NCBI RefSeq assembly: GCF_003217495.1
Contig: NZ_QJSW01000018.1
Span: 46,273 to 110,272 of the forward strand
Direction of reading: 5' to 3'
Length of the DNA stretch: 64,000 nt
Source of the DNA: Paenibacillus barcinonensis
GTDB lineage: Bacteria; Bacillota; Bacilli; Paenibacillales; Paenibacillaceae
Position 1 is the first letter of the stretch. Every line of letters starts with the position of its first letter. Both the position numbers and the translations under genes were made by a program. A model generated the notes under the pieces. That model was not told the DNA's origin, ran no database searches, and saw nothing but the letters and a program-made list of their open reading frames with translations. Below, piece after piece: positions 43,090 through 51,928 of the stretch.

Positions 43090-43443
43090 TCACTCATCCA
43101 TCCATTCCCCGGCGGGGGCCACAGCCGTAATCAGGTTCATCTGTACATCGCGCATTCCATCTGCTGTCAGCAGTCTGAGCGTACGGGCAGGCCGATCGAG
43201 CTTGAGCACACGTCCCGTATAACCAATATCGTCATGCTCATGGAACAGGGTGATGGTGATCTGGTCACCCAGCACCATGGAGTTGCTCAGCAGCCGGGAC
43301 ATTTCTTCGGCAGCCTGGGCATCCAGAGAAGGACGAGTACGCGGGGCAAGCTGCTCCTGATGAAGAATATAAGCTTCCCGATGCTCGGGTAGCATCATAC
43401 GTGAGGATTCAAAGAGTCCGTTTTGCTGCAATTTTTTACTCAT
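43090..43443 (-). CDS. YolD-like family protein
   Basis: The 117-aa protein has the YolD pattern: a short N-terminus (NGLFESSRMMLPEHREAY), then a small Sm-like beta domain (DQITITLFHEHDDIGYTGRV, DGMRDVQMNLI). YolD proteins are found next to Y-family polymerases in Bacillales and are thought to act with them. It overlaps the polymerase gene by ATGA, so the two are translated together. Confidence 0.88.
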   Translation of the reverse strand: MSKKLQQNGLFESSRMMLPEHREAYILHQEQLAPRTRPSLDAQAAEEMSRLLSNSMVLGDQITITLFHEHDDIGYTGRVLKLDRPARTLRLLTADGMRDVQMNLITAVAPAGEWMDE

Positions 43444-44684
43444 TTATAGTGACCTCCAATTTTGTGAGAACGGTCCTGGGCCTGTGCAGAGGAACAGAGG
43501 GACGATGCCCGCATAATGGCGGTATCTCCGAACTTGCGTTTGATATCATCTGTAGCCCGTTCGAGTTCCCTTTTGCGTTCACGATCGTCAAACCAGGATA
43601 GCTGCACCTCCGAATCAGGCACAAGCCCGGTCAGGGATACGCTGATGCGGCGAATGGGTAATCCGTCCCAATGGCGCAGGAACAGAGCTGCAGCCGCATC
43701 ATATACTTCGTCCGTGATGTTGGTGGGTTCATTTACCTTCATCTGACGGGAAAATCCGGTTGGCCTGTCGTAATCCTGTCCGCGGCATCCGACTGAAACG
43801 ACATGCCCCATGAGTGATTTGTCCCGGGAACGCCGGCTAACCAGTTCTGCTAACTCGAGCAGTACCACCTTGATCTCTTCCCAGGTCTCATAATCCCGAG
43901 GCAGCGTCATCTGATGGCCAATGCCTTGCTGCTGGTGGGTGTATGTTCCGGGCTTCACCGGGGAATCGTCTATACCACGGGCGATGCGCCATAACACTTC
44001 ACCATTGACACCCCAACGCTCCTTCAGGCGGGACAGCGATGTATTCGCCAGATCACCGATCGTATGAATACCCATCTTGTAGAGATGCTGCCCCATGCGT
44101 GAACCGACCATAAACATGTCGCGTACAGGTTTTTCCCAGATTGTGGACGGCATCTCCTTGCGAGGCAGCGTGTAGATACCGCCCGGAACTTTTTTGGCAT
44201 ACAGATCACAGGCCATTTTGCTGACTACCTTGGTGTCGCTGATGCCGATTCGGATGTACACGCCCGTTTCTTCCATAACTCTGGACTGAATGCTGCGTGC
44301 AATCGTTTCGGGACTGCCGAACAGATCCAGACTTCCGGTGACATCGAGAAACTGTTCGTCAATACTGTAAGGCTCCACCAGGTCGGTGTATGACTGCAAA
44401 ATGCGCGTAATATGAAGGGACACCCGGATGTACTCGGCCATACGTGGACGAATGACGACAACATCTGGGCACTTGGCAAGGGCTTCGCCCAGCCGCTCGG
44501 CGGTTGTAATACCGTAGGACTTGGCGAGAGGACAGGCCGCCAAAATGATGCCCGAACGCCGTGCCGGATCACCGGCTACCACGAGGGGGCGATCCTTGTA
44601 CTCGGGATGTGCAGACTTCTCCACACTGGCATAGAAGGACTGGCAGTCTGCCAGCATGATGATACGTCTGTCTTGGCGGGGCAT
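43440..44684 (-). CDS. Y-family DNA polymerase (UvrX/YqjW-like), translesion synthesis
   Basis: The 414-aa polymerase shows the palm motifs MLADCQSFYASVEKSAHPEYKDRPLVV, with metal Asp and the steric-gate aromatic, and YSIDEQFLDVTGSLD with the catalytic SIDE. The little-finger domain runs from about residue 240. It bypasses DNA lesions at low fidelity. The close relatives are UvrX/YqjW rather than DinB. The start has a good AAGGAGAGG site. A LexA-type dyad lies about 100 bp upstream, predicting SOS control. Confidence 0.92.
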   Translation of the reverse strand: MPRQDRRIIMLADCQSFYASVEKSAHPEYKDRPLVVAGDPARRSGIILAACPLAKSYGITTAERLGEALAKCPDVVVIRPRMAEYIRVSLHITRILQSYTDLVEPYSIDEQFLDVTGSLDLFGSPETIARSIQSRVMEETGVYIRIGISDTKVVSKMACDLYAKKVPGGIYTLPRKEMPSTIWEKPVRDMFMVGSRMGQHLYKMGIHTIGDLANTSLSRLKERWGVNGEVLWRIARGIDDSPVKPGTYTHQQQGIGHQMTLPRDYETWEEIKVVLLELAELVSRRSRDKSLMGHVVSVGCRGQDYDRPTGFSRQMKVNEPTNITDEVYDAAAALFLRHWDGLPIRRISVSLTGLVPDSEVQLSWFDDRERKRELERATDDIKRKFGDTAIMRASSLCSSAQAQDRSHKIGGHYK

Positions 44685-44780
44685 AACATTTCCTCTCCTT
44701 ATCTGCTGTAATTCTGGCTGTTGTTCCTATCGTGTGATGCACAGGAGGAGTAGTCGTTATTTACAGTTTATTTATAGTAT

Positions 44781-44794
44781 GGAACAAGTGTTCC
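44781..44794 (-). promoter_or_regulatory. LexA (DinR) box of the polymerase-yolD operon
   Basis: GGAACAAGTGTTCC is a palindrome containing GAAC, AAGT, GTTC. It fits the core GAACRNRYGTTC of the Bacillales LexA box (CGAACRNRYGTTCG). It lies about 100 bp upstream of the polymerase, and TATAAA follows on the minus strand, so bound LexA would block the promoter. Confidence 0.75.
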
Positions 44795-44989
44795 TGTTTT
44801 ATAAGCATAAAGGACAATTGCAAATGCGGCAACCGGAATTATTTTGCAAATTGGACACAAATACAGAATGACCAGATTGAAGTCCGAAATAGGAAATAAG
44901 AAGTGATTTTTTACATATAATGTGAGAGAACTGTGACCGCAGGGTGATGACCAGCAGTTCATTTTGCTTTTTGTAAAAGGTGGATAAAC

Positions 44990-45026
44990 GGACAGAGTCC
45001 TACAAGAGGGACTGATGTCCTTTTTT
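44990..45026 (+). terminator. isolated terminator-like hairpin upstream of the polysaccharide locus
   Basis: GGACA (44990-44994) pairs with TGTCC (45016-45020) and inner AGTCC with GGACT, followed by six T. No gene on the plus strand precedes it, so it may be a leader attenuator or the end of an unrecognised short transcript. Confidence 0.6.
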
Positions 45027-45562
45027 CATTTTCAGCACTTTTCAGAAAACCTTGATATGGCGCGGGTTTTCACTGATGCGTTATCGGACTATAGTATCAA
45101 TTTTGTAATCTTTATGGTTAATACTGTAAATAAGAGCGCAACTTTAAAAATTCAATCGCGTTTAATGGGGTATATGTTTCACGGGGGAAGGATGCCTGCG
45201 ACCGCGTTGCACATAACAATAAAGAGCGAAGTAGCGCAGGAGCAGCAGTGCATTCATCTGTGCTTTTTGGGCAGATCACACATGTAAAAAGACCGTAAAC
45301 GGAGCAGTTGCCTTGGTGTGCTGTAGGATGGCATGAATGGCCGGGTATGGGCAGAACGTTCCATATCATGTTTGCTTCCATCAGCCTAGTTACAATACAG
45401 AGGCTTAGCGCTATAGTGAGAACTACACCGCTGACATCTCTACCAAAGCGGACATCCGAAGCGGAATGATCGTATGTTTCCTGTCCAGAATGTATGTGCA
45501 CGTTATAAACCTGGCGAATAGGGAAGCAGGATGCATACTAGAGAGGTGAGCAATCAGAAGTC
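45027..45562 (+). other. 536-bp gap before the polysaccharide locus
   Basis: No convincing gene on either strand. Short open frames here lack ribosome binding sites and family similarity. I looked for cyclic-di-GMP and cyclic-di-AMP riboswitch cores and did not find them. The locus promoter should be here or just upstream, but no clean -35/-10 pair stands out. Confidence 0.4.
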
Positions 45563-47788
45563 ATGAGCAGACAACGACGAAGACGCTTGTTACTGACAGC
45601 TTTGACAGGTGCGATGGTGCTGACGGGCGGGATATTGGCCGGATGGCATTATATGCAGCCCAAGCTTGTTACGTATACAGCGGAGAATGGCACGGAGATG
45701 AAATTCAAGACTGATGGGAACAAGTTCATGCAATACGGAAAGGATGGAACATGGAAGGAAATGTTCGTCAAAGGGGTTAACCTGGGTGCAACCTCACCGG
45801 GACATTACCCTGGAGAATTTCCACTTACTGAGGAGGATTATCTGCGCTGGTTCGAGCAGATTCAGGACCTCGGAGCGAATGTGATCCGTGTGTATACGGT
45901 CCATCAGCCGATTTTTTACTCCGCACTGGTCGATTATAATCGCGGCCGGGAGCAGCCATTATATTTTATACAGGGCATATGGTCACCCGAGGAGGAATTG
46001 ATCGAGAAGCGGGATGCCTATGCCGACCATATTGAGCAGACGTTCAAGCAGGAGATTGAGAAGGCAGTATCGGCGGTATACGGAGATGCCGACATTGCAG
46101 CCCAAAATGGAGAGTCCAGCGGGAAATACAGAACCAATGCCGGAAAATATTTGATGGCGTGGCATGTAGGTACCGAGTGGGACCCGGCTATGGTGGACAA
46201 TACCAACAAGGTGCATGCGGATGTGCTGCAGTACAAGGGTGTGCATTTCTCAGCGACTGCAGAAGCTTCTCCGTTCGAGAATTGGCTGGCAGAGCTGCTG
46301 GACTATACAGCTGTTCAGGAGAAGAAGTATGGTTGGGAGCACCCGATGACCTTTACCAACTGGGTGACAACCGATGTGCTGGACCATCCGGGCGAGCCGC
46401 TGTATGAGGAGGATATGGTCAGTGTAGATGCACGACATATCAAGCCTGAGGCGTGGGGTGGGGGTTACTTTGCCGCCTATCATGTGTATCCGTATTACCC
46501 GGATTTGTTCCATGTCGATAAGACACTGCAAACCATCAAAGATGCGAATGGCGAGTACAACACGTACAAAAGCTATCTGCGCAAGCTCAAAGCCGAGTTT
46601 TCCGATATGCCTGTAATGGTTACAGAATACGGGGTACCTTCCTCTCTGGGGATTTCCCATCTGGGCATGGGCGGCCGGAATCAGGGCGGGCATAACGAGG
46701 TGCAGCAGGGAGACATTGATGCTTCGCTGACACAGGATATTTATGACGAGGGGTACGCAGGAGCTATTCTGTTCATGTGGCAGGATGAGTGGTTCAAAAA
46801 AACCTGGAACACGATGCCACTGGAAATTCCGGCTGACCGCCGGGCGTACTGGCTGAACGTGCTGACGAATGAGAAAATGTTTGGCCTGCTGGCGATGGAC
46901 CCCGGTAAACAGGACAAGCTGACCATCGACGGCAAGCTGGGTGACTGGGACAAGCTGAAGGCTGGGGAGGTCACGGTCTGGCAAGGCAAGGTGAAGGGCA
47001 TTCAGGAGATGAAAATGACTCACGACGAAGCCTATCTGTATATAGGCTTGACGCTGGAGCAGCCATTTGATCCTGAACAGACGCTGCTTCGCATTGGTAC
47101 AGATACCCTTACTGGTGGCAGTCAGCCCGGCAGTATGCTTTCAGGCAAAACGCTGAGCGATGGACTGGAAACGGTCATTACAATTGGCAAGGATAACGAA
47201 TCACAGGTGCAGATCGCGAAGGATTACGATTTCAACCAGCGACTGTACGGCAAGCAGGGATATGACATGATTGCGGATAAGGAACTGCAGTCGACTGAAA
47301 TGTTCCATCCGTGGAACCTGGCGGTGAGTCTGAAGATGACACCCCCGGATACACGTTCAGCGCATCCGTTTATGACCGAAAATGTCGGGATGTTAAAGCG
47401 GGGAACGACAGCACCCGGACAGACAGACACCGATTCGTTAACCGCCTGGCAGTACAACGGCAATCAGGTGGAGATGCGCATCCCATGGATGCTGCTTGGC
47501 TTCGGTGATCCAAGCTCCTTGCAGGCGATTAAGTATGGACCGTTGAAAAATGGACGTGAGTTCTCAACAACGGCAGTTGAAGGCATCACGCTCGTTCCCT
47601 GGCTGACGAACCGTTCCACGAAGCAGGTATCCTGGCCTGGAGGCGAACAGGCAAGCCTCGACCTGAAGACATTGCCCGTCTACAGCTGGAAGGCTTGGGA
47701 ACAGGTCAAGTACAGCGAAAGGCTCAAGCTGAGCTATGAGAAAATGAAGCAAAGCTACGAGAAAATGCCTAGTTTTCGCATTGATTAA
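45563..47788 (+). CDS. membrane-anchored glycoside-hydrolase-like protein with C-terminal CBM9/DOMON-like domain
   Basis: The 741-aa protein has an N-terminal anchor (LLLTALTGAMVLTGGILAGW) preceded by RQRRRR. The extracellular TIM barrel (about 60-430) shows VKGVNLGATSPGHYP, a candidate acid/base Glu in WHVGTEWDP and a candidate nucleophile Glu in VMVTEYGVPSS, an arrangement seen in clan-A glycosidases. From about 455, LTIDGKLGDWDKL starts a CBM9/DOMON-like beta domain. It heads the locus with the HEAT protein and GT2 synthase. It may trim or release the polymer. No family number can be assigned by eye. The GAGGTGAG site is about 13 nt from the ATG, longer than ideal. Confidence 0.65.
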   Translation: MSRQRRRRLLLTALTGAMVLTGGILAGWHYMQPKLVTYTAENGTEMKFKTDGNKFMQYGKDGTWKEMFVKGVNLGATSPGHYPGEFPLTEEDYLRWFEQIQDLGANVIRVYTVHQPIFYSALVDYNRGREQPLYFIQGIWSPEEELIEKRDAYADHIEQTFKQEIEKAVSAVYGDADIAAQNGESSGKYRTNAGKYLMAWHVGTEWDPAMVDNTNKVHADVLQYKGVHFSATAEASPFENWLAELLDYTAVQEKKYGWEHPMTFTNWVTTDVLDHPGEPLYEEDMVSVDARHIKPEAWGGGYFAAYHVYPYYPDLFHVDKTLQTIKDANGEYNTYKSYLRKLKAEFSDMPVMVTEYGVPSSLGISHLGMGGRNQGGHNEVQQGDIDASLTQDIYDEGYAGAILFMWQDEWFKKTWNTMPLEIPADRRAYWLNVLTNEKMFGLLAMDPGKQDKLTIDGKLGDWDKLKAGEVTVWQGKVKGIQEMKMTHDEAYLYIGLTLEQPFDPEQTLLRIGTDTLTGGSQPGSMLSGKTLSDGLETVITIGKDNESQVQIAKDYDFNQRLYGKQGYDMIADKELQSTEMFHPWNLAVSLKMTPPDTRSAHPFMTENVGMLKRGTTAPGQTDTDSLTAWQYNGNQVEMRIPWMLLGFGDPSSLQAIKYGPLKNGREFSTTAVEGITLVPWLTNRSTKQVSWPGGEQASLDLKTLPVYSWKAWEQVKYSERLKLSYEKMKQSYEKMPSFRID

Positions 47789-47909
47789 ATAAGATAAATA
47801 AAGGTATGAGGATGAATGAAATCAAGGCATAAAAATGAGATGAATCAGACAATTCCTTGAAATAACAGCACAGAAAATCCTAAAGCAGCATAAAGGAGGA
47901 CTTTTTCAC

Positions 47910-49121
47910 ATGTTCCAGAGTCTGGCTTTGGCCTATTGGTTTCTGATGGTCTGCATCGCACTTGTGATGGTGGGCGTCATCATTCTGTTTGCCATGAAAA
48001 TGTCCCACAATAGCAAACAGCGCAAAATGGCTTTGTACGAAATGAAGCAAAGGGATTATTTCACATATTTGCAGACGGCACTAACCGAGAACAGCCCGCT
48101 CAAGCTGCCGCCTGGCAAGCTGGCCCCGCTGGAGCGCCGGGTGATTCAAGACAAGCTCATTGAATGGATTGATCAGTTCAAGGGCGAGTACCGGGAGAGA
48201 CTGATTGATTTGTGCCGTGAGGCCGGATTTGTCGAGCATGATCTGAAAGAGCTGGGTCGCCTACGGTATGGTCGTCAGATTGATGCGGCCTACCGATTGG
48301 GTGGCATGCGCTGTCCCGAAGCGGTTCCGGGTTTAATGGAGCTGCTCAGGGATGAGAAGCCTGGCCCGATGGCAATTATGATTGGACGTTCAATTGCAAG
48401 ATGTACGACCCGGCATGGCGAGTTGAAGGATATGCTTGCACTGCTTTTAACGAAAGGAAAACCGATTCACCATCTGGCCGCAGATATACTGCTGGAAGCA
48501 AATCTCGATACAAGCCGTGTCCTGCTTGAACTGCTGGAGGACCGCAATCCTGACTTTGTTAAAGTTGGTCTTGTAGCCATGTGGGGGCAAGCGGTGCCAG
48601 AAGTGATGCCTGCACTCGACAGACTCGTTGGAGCAGAGCATCAGGATGTACGGGCCGAAGCGGTGAAGCTGTATCTCAGCGCAAGTCCAGCCCTTCGGGA
48701 TGAAACGATCCTGAAGCTGCTTCAGGATGCGGAACCGGAGGTTCGCGCTGAAGTGGTGCAGGCGCTTGGCTCGAAGCATGCTTCGGGCAGCATTCCGCTG
48801 CTACGAAAGGCACTTCGTGATGCAGACTGGAGAGTGCGTTATAACAGTGCAGAGAGTCTGAGCAAGCTGGGCGAACCGGGGTTCGAAGCTCTGTGTCAGG
48901 CAGCGGTGCAGGGAACAGGTGCAGAGCGCGAGATTGCGATGCAGCAGATCGAGAGCACGATGCAGCAAGCGGGAACCGATCACAAGGCGGTAGAGCAGAT
49001 GATTGCACATAACAAAAAAAGATTGCTGTACGAACGTTATTTTGGCCCTGTACGCGGTGAGAACCGACCAGCCAAGAAACGTGCAGGCGTTGCAACAGTA
49101 GGAGGGGATTACACTGCTTAG
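47910..49121 (+). CDS. membrane-anchored HEAT-repeat protein
   Basis: The 403-aa protein has one N-terminal TM helix (WFLMVCIALVMVGVIILFAM, about 10-29) and a long cytoplasmic alpha-helical part. Tandem HEAT-type units are visible, for example VPGLMELLRDEKPGPMAIMIG, DPEV-like DAEPEVRAEVVQALGSKH and DADWRVRYNSAESLSKLG. HEAT solenoids are protein-binding scaffolds. Sitting directly before the GT2 synthase and overlapping its translation signals, it probably organises the synthase complex. AAAGGAGGA precedes the ATG. Confidence 0.75.
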   Translation: MFQSLALAYWFLMVCIALVMVGVIILFAMKMSHNSKQRKMALYEMKQRDYFTYLQTALTENSPLKLPPGKLAPLERRVIQDKLIEWIDQFKGEYRERLIDLCREAGFVEHDLKELGRLRYGRQIDAAYRLGGMRCPEAVPGLMELLRDEKPGPMAIMIGRSIARCTTRHGELKDMLALLLTKGKPIHHLAADILLEANLDTSRVLLELLEDRNPDFVKVGLVAMWGQAVPEVMPALDRLVGAEHQDVRAEAVKLYLSASPALRDETILKLLQDAEPEVRAEVVQALGSKHASGSIPLLRKALRDADWRVRYNSAESLSKLGEPGFEALCQAAVQGTGAEREIAMQQIESTMQQAGTDHKAVEQMIAHNKKRLLYERYFGPVRGENRPAKKRAGVATVGGDYTA

Positions 49122-49128
49122 AGATCTA

Positions 49129-50544
49129 TTGCTCATCTACGGTATGGTCGCCATCTATTATGTGGTGTTTGTTAATACGCTTTATTTTTCCATACTGGCC
49201 TTATCATTCCGTAACATCTGGACGATCTTCCGGCGGTCACATTACTCCAAGTACAACACATTATCGGGCTCGGAACTGGTACCCTCAGTTTCCCTGCTGG
49301 TGCCGGCGTACAACGAGGAACTGACGATTATTGAAAATGTAAACTGCCTGATGACACTGAATTATCCTACGTATGAGGTCATTGTTGTCAACGATGGCTC
49401 AAGCGATTCTACATTGAAGATGCTGCTGGAGGAATATCGTCTAAAGCCGATGCCTAATACGCAGCTTCGCGGAAAGATCCCTTGTCAGACCATTCGGGGA
49501 ATCTACCATAACCCGGAGTTCCCTGATCTGTATGTGATCGACAAGGAAAATGGCGGCAAGGCGGATTCTCTGAATGCAGGCATCAACCTGTCCCATTATC
49601 CGCTCATCTCTTCCATTGATGCCGATTCGCTGCTGGAGAAGGATGCCCTGATCCGCATGGCACGCATGTATATGGAGAATCCGGAGGAGACGGTTGCCAT
49701 CGGCGGGGATGTGCGCATTGCCAATGGCTGTAAAATCGAGAATGGTGCCGTTCAGGATGTCTCCTTGCCACGCAAAATTTGGCCGATGTTCCAGTCTATC
49801 GAGTATCTGAAGGCCTTTCTTGGCGGACGGATTGGCTGGAGTCATATGAACGGTCTGATCATCGTCTCTGGGGCATTTGGCATGTTCCGCAAGGATGCAG
49901 TAATTGCCGTAGGAGGTTACCGCGACGGTTATCCGGGTGAGGACATGAACATTATTATCAAGCTTCATCGTTATATGCTGGAAAATAAATTGAAATACCG
50001 CGTTGCTTTCTGTCCTGAAGCTGTTTGCTGGACACAGGCGCCGGATTCCTACCGGATTTTGTCCAGCCAGCGCAAACGCTGGGGGCGCGGGAATCTGAAA
50101 AACATGCTGGAGAATCGCGGTATGCTGTTTAACCCGAAATATAAGGTTATGGGCTTGATCACCATGCCATATAACGTCATTTTCGAAGCGTTAAATCCGT
50201 ATTTCCGAATTACAGGGCTGTTGGCTCTGGCGGGATACGTGCTGCTGGACATGACCCAGTGGCCGATTCTTGTTCTGTTTGGTTTGCTGAACTTTGTGAG
50301 TGGCTATCTGCTGAGTGTAGGAGCGTTGATTCTGGAGGAGATTGCGTTTAAACGGTATAACAAGCTCTCTGATCTGGTGAAAATGCTCGTCTACTCTGCG
50401 CTGAAGTTTGTGGGTTATCACCAGCTCGGCGTGCTGTGGAGATTACAGGGTCACATTCAGTTTTTGCAAAACAACAATTCCTGGGGCACGATGACCCGTC
50501 AAAGCTGGTCCGAGGAATCCAAGGACACAAGTAAAGCGGCTTAA
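49129..50544 (+). CDS. processive family 2 glycosyltransferase (polysaccharide synthase)
   Basis: The 471-aa membrane enzyme has an N-terminal TM helix and the GT2 core SLLVPAYNEE. The UDP-binding VVNDGSSDST, the metal DxD in SSIDADSLLE, the catalytic Asp in PGEDMN and the processive signature SSQRKRWGRGN follow. C-terminal TM helices (about 345-430) form the export channel, as in PgaC/HasA/BcsA. The first ordinary start is TTG 49129, but the strong GGAGGGG site at 49101-49107 is 22 nt away. An in-frame CTG at 49114 sits 6 nt from it and overlaps the previous stop, so the true start may be CTG. The polymer is unknown. Confidence 0.88.
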   Translation: MLIYGMVAIYYVVFVNTLYFSILALSFRNIWTIFRRSHYSKYNTLSGSELVPSVSLLVPAYNEELTIIENVNCLMTLNYPTYEVIVVNDGSSDSTLKMLLEEYRLKPMPNTQLRGKIPCQTIRGIYHNPEFPDLYVIDKENGGKADSLNAGINLSHYPLISSIDADSLLEKDALIRMARMYMENPEETVAIGGDVRIANGCKIENGAVQDVSLPRKIWPMFQSIEYLKAFLGGRIGWSHMNGLIIVSGAFGMFRKDAVIAVGGYRDGYPGEDMNIIIKLHRYMLENKLKYRVAFCPEAVCWTQAPDSYRILSSQRKRWGRGNLKNMLENRGMLFNPKYKVMGLITMPYNVIFEALNPYFRITGLLALAGYVLLDMTQWPILVLFGLLNFVSGYLLSVGALILEEIAFKRYNKLSDLVKMLVYSALKFVGYHQLGVLWRLQGHIQFLQNNNSWGTMTRQSWSEESKDTSKAA

Positions 50545-50600
50545 GTAATACAGTGACAACAGTATAGATGTTCAACTCCATTGTTACACGATGACGGAGA

Positions 50601-50752
50601 GGACAGAAACAATCTGAAAAAGCGAAGCTAAAAGCTTTCTGAAAGAAAGCTGCATCGGAAGCATAATCGTCACCTTTATCACTGGAGTTTTCTCTTGAGA
50701 AAAGGGAATCGAAAAAATCCGGGGATAACAGTGATTGGAAGATGGTTCTGTC
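50601..50752 (+). ncRNA. structured intergenic element, copy A
   Basis: The outer stem is GACAGAA (50602-50608) with TTCTGTC (50746-50752), continued by ATCT (50612-50615) with AGAT (50740-50743). A side hairpin is AGCTTTC/GAAAGCT (50633-50651). A second arm pairs TTATC with GATAA and CTGGA with TCCGG around a GGGAATC segment. Copies B and C keep this plan with compensatory changes. It ends 69 nt before the start of the pseudo-receiver gene. Possible roles are a cis-acting leader, a small RNA, or a mobile repeat that encodes a folded RNA. Confidence 0.7.
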
Positions 50753-50821
50753 ACCTTAGCATTCGTGTAAACGACTTGTTGAACTTGTATAAATCATTGA
50801 AGGAGAAGGGTGGAAAAGAAC

Positions 50822-51625
50822 ATGCCAAATACGGCGACATTGCAGCGTGAGGCTGTCGTTGATGTGTACCGCAGTGTAGAAAAGGGATTGAAGGAAACAG
50901 GTGCTGAAGCATGCGGTTTAATGTTCATTCACTGTGCAGGTCGGGTTCAGCCAGAGCAACAGGTCAGGACACATCTGGAGCAAGCAGGTTATGCGTCCTT
51001 CGAGGTATGGCAGGATAGCAAAACGCAGGCCATTGCTGTGCTGCTTCCAGGTCTTTCGCTCGATGAGGTTCACTATGAAGGACTTCGCATCAAGCATGAG
51101 CTCCAGGAAAGCGTTTCTGGTGCTGACCCGCAGATTACACTGGCCAGCTTTCCGCCGGGTGACCGCCCTTCGAAGGCCACCATTCAGCATATGGCCGAAT
51201 CTTCGAAGCTGGTGGATTCATCCGAGATTCATATCTACACGCTGGAGCACACCACAGATGAACCGGAACGGATTCTGATTGTCGATAATGATCCGACGGT
51301 TCGTGAATTTTTGCAGCTGCGTTTGAAAATGCAGGGCTACGAAACCTACGAAGCAGTGGATGGACTCGCTGCACTCGACCTGATTGAGAAGGTAACGCCT
51401 GATCTGGTGCTGACCGAGCTCAATCTCTATGGCATTGATGGTCTGCCGTTTATCCATCACATTCAAAAGCTGGAGATGGAGCAACCCCCCAAAATTGTGG
51501 TGTTGACGGAGCAGCGGGTCGAGCAAACGATCAGTCAGTGCTTCCGCAGCGGGGTCGATGATTATATGACAAAGCCGTTCTCTCCTGTGGAGCTGGACGC
51601 CCGGATCAGGCGCTGCCTGCAATAG
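50822..51625 (+). CDS. degenerate GGDEF plus pseudo-receiver signalling protein
   Basis: In this 267-aa protein, residues 1-150 resemble a worn GGDEF domain: TQAIAVLLPGLSLDEV matches DEFAVLLPGTSLEEA but the GGDEF catalytic loop is missing. ITLASFPPG fits the later strand. Residues 150-267 are a receiver (RILIVDNDPTVREFL, MTKPFSP). The phosphoacceptor Asp is replaced by Glu (DLVLTELNLYGIDG), and the acidic pair reads DN rather than DD. It probably works without phosphorylation, perhaps as a nucleotide or partner sensor. B. subtilis YdaK, a degenerate GGDEF protein in a polysaccharide operon, is a precedent. ATG 50822 was preferred to GTG 50810, which abuts the ribosome binding site. Confidence 0.75.
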   Translation: MPNTATLQREAVVDVYRSVEKGLKETGAEACGLMFIHCAGRVQPEQQVRTHLEQAGYASFEVWQDSKTQAIAVLLPGLSLDEVHYEGLRIKHELQESVSGADPQITLASFPPGDRPSKATIQHMAESSKLVDSSEIHIYTLEHTTDEPERILIVDNDPTVREFLQLRLKMQGYETYEAVDGLAALDLIEKVTPDLVLTELNLYGIDGLPFIHHIQKLEMEQPPKIVVLTEQRVEQTISQCFRSGVDDYMTKPFSPVELDARIRRCLQ

Positions 51626-51702
51626 AAGATCAATTTTAGATTCACAACAATTACAACCACATCTATATGATCTGAACTATTTTTTCTACACTTTAACGAA
51701 GA

Positions 51703-51853
51703 GGACAGAAAAAACCTGAAAAAGCGGAGCTAAAAGCTTTCTGAAAGAAAGCTACATCGGAAGCATAAGCTTCGCCTTTATCACCGGATTTTCCCTTTAA
51801 CAGAAGGGAATCAAAAAATCTGGGGATAACAGTGATTGGAAGGTTATTCTGTC
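51703..51853 (+). ncRNA. structured intergenic element, copy B
   Basis: The outer stem is GACAGAA (51704-51710) with TTCTGTC (51847-51853), continued by AACCT (51713-51717) with AGGTT (51841-51845). Copy A uses ATCT/AGAT at that point, a U-A to C-G swap that keeps pairing. The AGCTTTC/GAAAGCT hairpin and the CCGGATTTT with AAAATCTGG arm are present, and CCCTT/AAGGG closes the inner loop. It ends 75 nt before the nucleotide-sugar dehydrogenase start. Copies A and B are about 80 percent alike by eye and flank the pseudo-receiver gene. Confidence 0.7.
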
Positions 51854-51928
51854 ATCGAAGTGTCTGTGTAAAACCTCTTAGTTCAACTTATATAAGCAAC
51901 ATCAAATAAACTGCCCGGAGGGAATATC

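Noticed and set aside
43012..43392. 126-codon plus-strand frame opposite the YolD gene
   Set aside because: It is a shadow of the YolD-like gene, which has family motifs and an ATGA overlap with the polymerase.
45027..45562. Possible second-messenger riboswitch upstream of the polysaccharide locus
   Set aside because: I looked for the conserved cores of cyclic-di-GMP and cyclic-di-AMP riboswitches and did not find them. Only a terminator-like hairpin at 44990-45026 is evident.
46250..47023. Minus-strand frame inside the anchored glycosidase-like gene (257 codons)
   Set aside because: It is antisense to a gene with a signal anchor, barrel motifs and operon context. Composition is that of a shadow.
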